Assembly (NCBI GenBank): GCA_028671895.1
Contig: CM053794.1
Span: 42,796,501-42,860,500 of the forward strand
From: Oenanthe sinensis
Lineage: Eukaryota > Streptophyta > Magnoliopsida > Apiales > Apiaceae
Reading direction: 5' to 3'
DNA: 64,000 nucleotides
In this document: piece after piece, positions 56,466 to 64,000 of the stretch
Layout of the letters: every line of letters begins with the position of its first letter
How positions within the stretch are numbered: position 1 is the stretch's first letter
Made by a program: the position numbers and the translations under genes
Notes under the pieces: generated by a model
Databases searched by the model: none
Seen by the model: only the letters and a program-made list of their open reading frames with translations
What the model was told of the DNA's origin: nothing

Positions 56466-58261
56466 GCATTCAGGTGGATTGTAAACAAGTTCTAAGTAGG
56501 AGGAGATTGCACAAGTGATTTTGGGCTGCTAAAATATTCTTCTACGAAAAGTGAAAACATGTGAGAGGAGAGAGAGATGGCTTTAGGCAGGATAAAGAGA
56601 AAGAATCAGAGGGAGTATTTGTACGTGTCTTCTGTTCAGCTTGGACCCGCCTTAAATCGATGCCCTTTATTACAATCTTAACAAAGCTAGCAAAAATTTA
56701 ACATTTCAATGTGCCACCAGTGGGAGTGTATGACTCTATTCACAACCATTCCTAAATTTGACTACGCCTATTTCCCCCCCTCCCTTTGCCACTTGGACTA
56801 CACCTATTTCTATTTCTACTAACAGTACACAGATTCCGTTGATTAGTGATTTCAAAACATTTATACGATATTAAGAGTATGTTGTCATTACACCACATAA
56901 AAGATAATCAAACATTCTTCGATGATTAATATATTTTATTTCACTACAAATATTTAGTGAACTATACAAATTTATTCAAAGATCAAAATCGGTGCATCAC
57001 ACAAATCATACTTATTTCCTAAAACTAAGTAAATCTCTTTTGTTCTTGAAGATGCTCAACTATTAAATACTCCTTTATACAAGTATCCTCACTACTTTTT
57101 GCAAAGCTTAAAGCTTTAATTAGCAAAAAGAGTAAGATCAATTCGACTAAAAGCCAATGTACGTACAAGTCTTGGTCATACTACTGAGCTGTCAAAATGA
57201 GGGGAGCTGTCAAGAGGCCCTCAGGAAAGACTCTCTTGACAACAATTGCATGTGGCAACAAGAATCAAGTCCATTAAACTAAATATTAGAGTAATACAGT
57301 CACTTTTGTACTGAAATCAAACTCTCGTGCAAAAATACAACTTATTTCTTACTGAGGAAAAACGAACTGGCTTCAGGGCTTTTACCAACAAAGTTTCACA
57401 AATGAAGATAATTAATTTATGGTAAAAAGATCACTGAAAAGAGTTTTACAAGCCCCCCTATGGTTGATCTCTAAACCTGTATAACTAATTTGTGGGTCTA
57501 GAAGTAATTAGTAAAAAACCCTAAGAAAGTTAGAAACTACAGACCATGCTCGGGTGTCTACTTTGTCTCTCATTTTTGTAATTTACGGGCTCCATGGTCC
57601 CCACAAACACTGCTTCAAAGGTATTTGCCCATAATACCCTGTTGACAACTACAGAAATCATGATCCAACATTATTCCAACCAAGTTAAAGAAGTATTTAT
57701 ATGAAGCAATACTGCCTCAGCCAAGCTACTGTATGCAACTGCCAGCAACGAGGCAAAGATTGTCACATGCAATGGATGTAAAAGTCTACCAAATAAACAT
57801 CATATAAGAGATACACCTCATATAATGTCATTATTCACATGTAGATATGCATCACAAATAATTGCTTGACTGAAGTCGTAACAAATGGAAAAAAAATAGA
57901 TACATATGTTAAATACTTACATGCATAGAGACATCTCATAAAAACCAATTGGCAAAAATGGGGGACGAACCAACTCATTTTGTATACACGTGGAGAAAAC
58001 CCCTGATATATTTCATTCAAGTTCTTGATCGGCAATGTTTCTTACAATTTTGCAATTTTGTAGCATCTTGAATTACAAATATTTCACTTGATTTAAACAA
58101 ACATACATTGATTCTATTCTTTTGTATGGGAAGGGGAAACTTGCCATTTAATTTACCACAAAAAATGACATTAATCTCAACCATGTGCACAACTAAGCAA
58201 CAATTATTTTCCTTATAAACGACATATTAGCAATGGATTAATGGATCCTTCTGACTGACCG
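56466..58261. other. Intergenic DNA between MGCC gene 5' end and lipoyl synthase 3' end
   Basis: 56466-56640 should be the 5' UTR and promoter of the minus-strand gene; a purine-rich GAGAGGAGAGAGAG stretch lies at about 56561-56576 and no firm TATA box was fixed. The right end (about 58000-58261) is likely lipoyl synthase 3' UTR. Nothing else is recognised. Confidence 0.5.
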
Positions 58262-60604
58262 CTACGATGATGATGCAGCACGATCTGCTTCTATCATGGA
58301 CTTAATATAGTATTCACCAGCCTTGTACGATGACCTGACCATGGGTCCAGATGCCACATAGCGGAATCCCTGAAAAAAAATTTGGGCAAAATCAAACACA
58401 ACCACAGGCATGAGACTCATCAATTTTTGCCAAATTAAAAAACTAATAACTAAATAGTAAATACTCGAAAAAAGAAAATTATAATTCTTTCTAAATAAGT
58501 AAGCTTGGGAATAATATGTGTATTATCATTACAAGTTTACAATTAAAGTCGCATACAATAATATAGTAAAACAATGTCTTACTCTTACCTTATAAGTTAT
58601 AAATGTGTAACAGATTTTTTCTCAACACTAGATATGGACCAACATCCATATTTGTTTTAAATAAATTAAGATAAGATAAATAAAAAATAAAAATGAGAAT
58701 TTTTTAAGTGCTAATACTAAATAACAAGAAGTTGAATTGGTCTATGTGCATATAAGCTATTTCTGGGGGAGACGGCTATGGCACATAGCTAAGATTAATC
58801 AAAGAAACCCGATTATTATTTTATATCGAGAATAGCTATACTCCTCTATACAATAATTACTAAATATACCATATACTACAACTGAGATTGATAAAAAGAA
58901 AGATATGGTCCACACACTTAACAAGGAAAACAAGAGGACAAAGATATATGTGAAGGCAGACTACAGGTATAGCTCAGAACAGGGAAATGTAATGTCTACC
59001 GGAACTGTACAAAATATAACACCAAATTTTTTTTTACTTAGGAGTCAAGCATGACCAACTGGAAGGGAGAGAAGATGTATGACACAAATGATCTAATGAT
59101 AAATATGTGCCATACTGTATTTTTATCGTTGTTAATATTGGAACAAGGAACCTCTCAATACTGATAGTAGGATATATTCTAGTACCCTAACTAGAAGAAT
59201 ACAAGTTAAACATCTATTGGTATTTATCTAATTCCAAACCAGATAAATCAACAAACGAGAATAGAAACTACTCACAACATAATGAAACCAAAAGATAATA
59301 GGGGAGGAAGTAAAAGACGCTTCCCAACCACAAGAAGCATTACAAATAATATAACCCACAATACACATAGAAAGACAGAGACGGGTAAAACAGATGAAAA
59401 GAATAGCACAATAAACAAAAGAAATAAATTAAAATATAATATATACATAGGTATGGTTTTCTGGTATCTATCTTCGCACTACCCTAGGACCAAGGTGGCT
59501 TCCCACAGCCTCAATATTGCTGGGAAGCCTAATTTCAACTGGCTGTTTTCACTCTGGCCAAGGAGATTCTATTCTTTAAATTACTCTTGGACATAAAATT
59601 TAAATTAACTTCATAGTTTTATACTAGTAATTAATTATGTATTATATTATACACATATACATATACTCCAGTACATTTTAAACAAAACTGAAAAAGCAGA
59701 GAAAGGGAAAAAAGAAACCAAAATAAGATGGAAGAGCCAAGAGCAATTGGACAAGGAAAACAATAAAACAAACAATTTCAGAGACAAAGAAATCTTAGAC
59801 AAACCATTTCCATGCCAAGAATCCGATACTTCTCAAAAGCCTCGGGAGTTATATATTCAGATACAGGCATGTGGCGCTTGGACGGTCTCATGTACTGACC
59901 AAACGTTATCACATCAACACCTGCTGCCTTCACCTTCTCCATGGTTCTCACCACTTGTTCTGGTGTTTCACCACACCCCAACATTACTGATGTTTTAGTC
60001 AGAGTACCAGCAGGAGCAAATTCTTTGGCCTTCATAAGGACATCAATGGACTGCTTAAAATTAGCACGGTGGTCTCGAACCACACTTTGTAGCTCTTCAA
60101 CTGTTTCAATATTATGAGCTAAAACTTCTAATCCAGATTTTGCAACTTTCTCAACACAGACCGGGTCTCCACGAAAATCAGGAACTGCACCATTCAAAAT
60201 AGACTATTTACTATTTATAAGAAATTTTTTCCTTAAAAAGGTCCTTTTTGCCAACTAAACCTCAAGAATATAAATTCCTTCATTTTGGGCAAGCCCGTTG
60301 GCCCTTCCAAAATTCTAATTAACGTGACTGAGTTTTTACTTCCAAAACCCAAAATTTACAGTTATTACAAAGTACTAAGCAATTATTCTTACCCAAAGCT
60401 TCAATCAACATATTGGGCTTCAATACCTTCAACTTCTGAACTGTCTCAGCAAAATGACCACTTCCTTGATCGGGTAGATCGTCACGATCCACACTAGTAA
60501 TAACCACATAATCCAAACCCCACGAAGCTATTGCCTCAGCCACATTTGAAGGTTCATTTGGATCCGGGGGTGGTGGAGTTCGTGATGTCTTCACATTGCA
60601 AAAC
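58262..60604 (-). CDS. LIP1: Lipoyl synthase, 3' three exons (gene continues beyond window)
   Basis: Exons read 60604-60393, 60184-59805 and 58369-58262 with GT-AG introns and consistent phases, giving about 233 C-terminal residues. The protein is a radical-SAM enzyme that inserts two sulphurs into protein-bound octanoyl groups to make lipoyl cofactors. Visible blocks: RFCNVKTSRTPPPPDPNEP (its Cys is the last of the radical-SAM CxxxCxxC set), ITSVDRDDLPDQGSGHFAET, VPDFRGD, AHNIETV, KTSVMLGCGET, TFGQYMRPSKRHMPV. Near the end is GPMVRSSYKAGEYY, whose RSSY serine ligates the auxiliary 4Fe-4S cluster. The tail IKSMIEADRAASSS fits the mitochondrial form better than the plastid one, by memory. The exon with the auxiliary-cluster cysteines and the first radical-SAM cysteines is not found up to 64000. 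Confidence 0.9.
58370..59804 (-). other. Last intron of lipoyl synthase gene
   Basis: This 1435-bp GT-AG intron (donor ATG|GTTTGT, acceptor TTTTCAG|GGATTC) has no complete mobile element that I recognise. Between 59435 and 59590 it is less AT-rich, with short words such as GGTATCTATCTTCGCACTACCC that may be old repeat debris. Confidence 0.75.
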
Positions 60605-61481
60605 CTACATATCAATAAACATACTTTTTCATTATATGGTACAAGAACGTAAGGATGAATCACCCTATTCATCCGAGATGCAGTCCTTTCTGAATAAAAT
60701 ATACAGGTCAAACACAAACCTATATGAAAAACTGTAGACAAGAGAGATTTGATCGATTGCAAAACCCAAAAACAGGTTAGTAAATTTTTTATCACACATC
60801 ACCCATCTTTCATTATTAGATTATGTGATGCAGGATTATGGCTTAGAACTCAAAGTAGATACTAAATGGATTTTTTAACTAAAATAAACTATGAGAACCT
60901 CATATAGTATTAGAGAAACATCACAAAAAGTTTTTGCTTTAAGCAAATATCAAGGTAAAGAAACTAAACACAATGACATGTCTGCATGGTGAAGCTTTGT
61001 GGCCATGACTCTTTGTAGTATGGTGAAACTTTGTGGCCAGGACCCAAGTCAAGATGCAACAAACCTTAGTTGTCTCAACACTTGTCCTGAGAATATGGTC
61101 TAACCTAATTAGCATGTACAGCTGACCAAAGTTAATTCTCCATGCATTTCCTCCAATCTGGCCATTATCAAGCATCAATTGTCTGTGTAAACCAGATGGC
61201 TTTAAACTTCAGGAAGTCCCAAGTTACCCAATAACGTAACGGAAATAATTTCAAGAAGACGTTCATGGTAGGGACGGACAGCACCGTTATGCCCTTTTTG
61301 TCAATTGATCACACTGATTACCATTAGTAGTAGCCATAATTCAACTACATTGAGAATTTAAAACAAGAGAAGCAAAAGGGATGATATGGCAACTTACCAA
61401 ATGCAATCTAAAATTTATTAAAACCAAATATATTTCAAATGAATAGCATCATCTTATACAAGGATAAAAATGTTGCATTCC
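60605..61481 (-). other. Upstream intron sequence of lipoyl synthase, before the LTR insertion
   Basis: This follows acceptor TATGTAG at 60611-60605 going upstream. It has no similarity to the missing exon. It includes a short duplicated phrase GGTGAA(A/G)CTTTGTGGCC(A/G) (about 60988 and 61022). It is presumably intronic, as the exon-side reading is intact. Confidence 0.55.
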
Positions 61482-61759
61482 CGATGCAGGACAGCGGGTT
61501 AAAAAGCCCAAAGAAAGTATTTGGGAACAATATAATAGGCTTTGGAGGCCCATTTATTAGAATATGTTTAGTATATTATTAATAGTATTTATATATTAGA
61601 GTTTTAGTTTAATTAGGAAACTAGTTTATTATATACAGGAGTTCAATCATTGAAATTCAACAGAGATTAATATTATTGAAAATATATTGAGTTGTTTTCT
61701 GAAATTCTCTTGCGAGAGATTTCTCCCGTAAAGCCTAAAATTCCCGGCCTTCCCCATCA
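61482..61759 (+). repeat. 5' LTR of the gag-protease element (278 bp)
   Basis: It starts CGATGCAGGACAGCGGG (TGATGCAGG in the other copy, so the terminal T is mutated) and ends CCCCATCA two bases before the primer-binding site. Its first 86 bp recur at 63668-63753 with one difference spotted besides the terminal base (AAAAAGCCC against AAAAAACCC). Confidence 0.85.
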
Positions 61760-61761
61760 AG

Positions 61762-61774
61762 TGGTATCAGAGCC
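61762..61774 (+). promoter_or_regulatory. Primer-binding site (initiator Met-tRNA)
   Basis: TGGTATCAGAGCC two bases after the LTR is the usual plant LTR-retrotransposon primer site. Confidence 0.92.
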
Positions 61775-62066
61775 ATCTTTCCTTACAAACACCCACCTTC
61801 ACCCATGACCCACCTTCTGCCGCTGTTTAAAACCCTAGCAGCCACCCTCACCATCAAAATACAGATCACCAGAATACCCATCATTAACCTGCCTAGTTAC
61901 CCAATCATTCTCTTTCACAACTTTTGCCAAACACCTTTCGTGCAGACCCAAATCATTAAACCAAGAACAAGCAGCCTTCTCATATATACATACATACATA
62001 TACACAAAAGGGGTACAATATATACACGTTTATTGTATCTATGTTGCAACTTGTTTTAACTTTTGC

Positions 62067-62980
62067 TTGAAAATATCAGCTCTTTGCCTCCACCTTTTAA
62101 AAAAACCCCTGATAAAACAGTCCCCTGAACCTTTAAATAAAAAAAAAACCCTGCAACTCAACCTTTCAGTTTACACAGTGGTTAATGCCGGAGAGGTAAA
62201 TAGTCGTCTTGATGCACATATTGAGGAAAATAATAAGAGATTACACAATCTCGAGGATACAGTAGCAGGATTGAGTTTGCAAATGCAAGATATGCAAGCA
62301 ATGTTGAAAGTAATTAGTGAGAGACTTGGAGTACAACCTCAACCTCAACCTCAACCTCAACCTCATGTTGTTGAACAAAAATTCAACATGGTGAAACTTG
62401 AAGTTGCTGAGTTTCGTGGAGATCAAGAACCGGATGTTTTTCTGGAATGGCTTGACAATTTCTTTCACTGGTATAATCTGACCGAAGATAAGAAAATTGT
62501 TTTCATCGCTGCAAAAAAGTTAAGAGGAATTGCTCATATTTGGTGGGAGCAATACCAAAAATCTGGTTATAATCACGTGACAAGATGGGAAGACATGAGA
62601 GCTGCTTTAGTTCGTCAATTTAATCCTGCAGATTATAAACAAAACGTGCTTCACTTCAATTTACTGAAAGCAAGTCTGTTGCAGATTACACTCGACAGTT
62701 TTATAGTCGACAGTTTTATAGTTTGGCAGAACAATCTGAGTTTCCATGGGATGAAGATGTTCTTATTTCTATGTATCGTCGAAGCTTGAACCATGATATT
62801 TCAGGTCAGGTAGCTGGTAGTCGATGCTTTCTTTTGAAGGATGCCATTCAGATCGCACATTCTATTGAGGATGATCCGAAAAGGAGGAGCATGGGGAGAA
62901 CCTCATTATCTAGTCCTTCGAGGAATGAACATGCTTTTTCAGACCCTATTCAAGGTCAACAAACTGTTACTACTTACTAG
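62067..62980 (+). pseudogene. gag of the short LTR element, frameshifted
   Basis: The first frame has a coiled-coil-like stretch (RLDAHIEENNKRLHNLEDTV), a QPQPQPQP run from a CAACCT microsatellite (62332-62361), then the retrotransposon gag domain: FRGDQEPDVFLEWLDNFF, AAKKLRGIAHIWWEQYQK, WEDMRAALVRQF. A frameshift near 62665 moves the frame to one that ends AEQSEFPWDEDVLISMYRRS (62723-62980). A 15-bp tandem duplication (62692-62721) sits at the break. A stop at 62981 precedes the zinc knuckle. Confidence 0.85.
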
Positions 62981-63020
62981 CAAATATAATCGTTCGCCGG
63001 TGACTAGTAACACTAGTAGA

Positions 63021-63062
63021 TGCTTTAATTGTCAGGGAATCGGGCATAAGACATTTGAGTGC
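63021..63062 (+). pseudogene. CCHC zinc knuckle of the short LTR element
   Basis: CFNCQGIGHKTFEC fits C-x2-C-x4-H-x4-C with all four metal ligands kept. It is followed by PSP and soon by stops. Confidence 0.88.
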
Positions 63063-63238
63063 CCATCTCCTAAACAGAAAATTCTGACGATTTATATGTT
63101 GAGATGACTAACGAAGATTTGGAAGCGGAAGATCATTTAGAAAAAGCAGCAAATCTTGGAGTTCTACAAGATAGTGCGAGCAATACACATGTCTAACACC
63201 AACAAGTCTTTCACACTAGAGTTACATGTGCTCGTAAG

Positions 63239-63568
63239 TTGTGTTCTCTTATCATTGATACGGGTAGTTGCACAAATGTTATAGCCGCCGATGTTGTTAA
63301 AAAGTTGGGTTTACGGACGGAGCTTCATCCAAATCCTTATGATATATCTTGGATTAATGATGTGAAGCTTCGGGTCTCTAAAAGGTGCTTGGTTAAGCTT
63401 TCGATCGGGAAGTTTAATGACGAGGTTACGTGTGATGTTCTTCCATTGAAACTTTGTGATGTTATTTTGGGACGTCCATGGCTTGTTGATCGAGATGCTT
63501 ATCATGTTGCACGTGCTAATACATATACGGTTTGTCAAGAGGGGTTGACGTTATACTCTAGCTTGTGA
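63239..63568 (+). pseudogene. Retropepsin-like protease fragment of the short LTR element
   Basis: The frame has IIDTGSCTNVIAADVVKKLGL, an aspartic protease active site (DTGS), and DVILGRPWLVDRDAYHV, the second conserved block of Ty3/gypsy proteases. It ends at a stop where the linker to reverse transcriptase would start. Confidence 0.85.
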
Positions 63569-63654
63569 TCGTCCTCAATTGCTAGTTGTGCAACATTCTT
63601 TGGTTCTCTATCGTGCTTGTGATTTTATTAACTCGACGGAGTCGAGTTCTTTTC

Positions 63655-63667
63655 AGCGGAGGAGAAT
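63655..63667 (+). promoter_or_regulatory. Polypurine tract of the short LTR element
   Basis: AGCGGAGGAGAAT lies directly before the 3' LTR start TGATGCAGG. Confidence 0.85.
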
Positions 63668-63753
63668 TGATGCAGGACAGCGGGTTAAAAAACCCAAAGA
63701 AAGTATTTGGGAACAATATAATAGGCTTTGGAGGCCCATTTATTAGAATATGT

Positions 63754-64000
63754 GATGTAGGACAACTCGTGAAAGTGCTGATATATGATATAAATATGAT
63801 AATAGATACGATACGCTAATAGATATAACTTGGGTGAATGAACCGCAGAACGCCCACTACCCCAAGGGTTTCCCAACCGCAGAAGGGAGAAAAGCTATGG
63901 ATCGCAAGCCATAAAAGAGACCCAATTCAATTTTCAAAGATATTCTCAATAATCAAGTCTAATTTAATATGTGGGGATTACAATACTTACATAGAGAATA
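63754..64000. other. Different sequence beginning at the 3' LTR break, possibly a second LTR
   Basis: At about 63752 the 3' LTR is replaced by TGATGTAGGACAACTCG, which begins like an LTR (TG) and resembles the first LTR start TGATGCAGGACAGCGG. It then carries on with unrelated sequence, including CCCAAGGGTTTCCCAACCGC. It may be the left end of another LTR element running out of the window; no second copy is available to prove it. Confidence 0.45.

Larger units (their letters stand above)
61482..63753 (+). mobile_element. Short LTR element with gag and protease only (Ty3/gypsy-like, TR-GAG style)
   Basis: 5' LTR 61482-61759, primer-binding site TGGTATCAGAGCC at 61762, degraded gag, zinc knuckle, retropepsin-like domain, polypurine tract, then the first 86 bp of the 3' LTR (63668-63753). 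No reverse transcriptase, RNase H or integrase lies between protease and polypurine tract. The 3' LTR stops abruptly where another sequence begins. The element is non-autonomous and lies upstream of, and probably within, the lipoyl synthase gene. Confidence 0.82.

Noticed and set aside
57835..58035. 66-codon minus-strand ORF next to lipoyl synthase
   Set aside because: It lies in the presumed 3' flank, has no family match and shows no coding character.
59282..59596. 104-codon plus-strand ORF inside the lipoyl synthase intron
   Set aside because: It is on the opposite strand within an intron, with no recognised domain.
60605..60795. Upstream extension of the lipoyl synthase exon as an open frame
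   Set aside because: The frame happens to stay open, but the residues do not match the family, and a good acceptor (TATGTAG) lies exactly where the conserved exon begins.

Overview
The window is nuclear DNA from a flowering plant. It is very AT-rich, has spliced genes with short introns, and carries plant LTR retrotransposons, Helitron-like elements, Mutator-like MITEs and SINE pieces. Resemblance of the long extra retroelement ORF to proteins annotated in Asteraceae genomes, and of the SINE tails to TS-type SINEs, hints at an asterid eudicot; that is inference. I saw no rRNA or tRNA gene, CRISPR array or bacterial-type operon.

Layout. (1) 1-11615: a Ty1/copia element on the minus strand ('Copia-1'), its 3' LTR cut by the window start. 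Its LTRs are almost identical but its gag-pol is badly decayed. A 3.1 kb near-perfect inverted repeat with TG...CA ends and a 5-bp target duplication sits inside its 3' LTR. (2) 11616-16734: AT-rich repeats, a long TA microsatellite and a Helitron-like mosaic. (3) 16735-28824: a complete 12.1 kb Sirevirus-type copia element ('Copia-2', minus strand). It has 538-bp LTRs that look identical, a TATAA target duplication, intact gag and pol ORFs and a 1545-residue extra ORF. It sits in one copy of a tandem duplication whose second copy (29011 on) keeps the empty site. (4) 30000-43376: gene-poor repeats, with MULE-type and other MITEs, tandem Helitrons and a SINE fragment. (5) 43377-45993: a four-exon GH3 acyl-acid amido synthetase gene closest to GH3.10, with a GC-AG third intron. 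(6) 47345-53083: a third copia element ('Copia-3', minus strand), disabled by two in-frame stops, with a palindrome at its 3' LTR. (7) 54365-55352: a MULE-type MITE with a perfect 9-bp duplication. (8) 55620-56465: an unnamed plant protein predicted to be N-myristoylated (minus strand). (9) 58262-60604: the last three exons of a lipoyl synthase gene (minus strand). The upstream part continues past the window, and the intervening sequence is occupied by a short gag-plus-protease-only LTR element (61482-63753).

Only three ordinary host genes are seen: GH3.10-like (hormone conjugation), the MGCC-start protein (probably membrane-anchored) and lipoyl synthase (lipoic acid cofactor synthesis). They do not form a pathway. 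The most unusual signal is a short word, TCAGAGTTT/AAACTCTGA, scattered through the Copia-2 LTR, its non-coding gap and all three of its ORFs. It is read there in two different reading frames, which argues for a nucleic-acid-level repeat.
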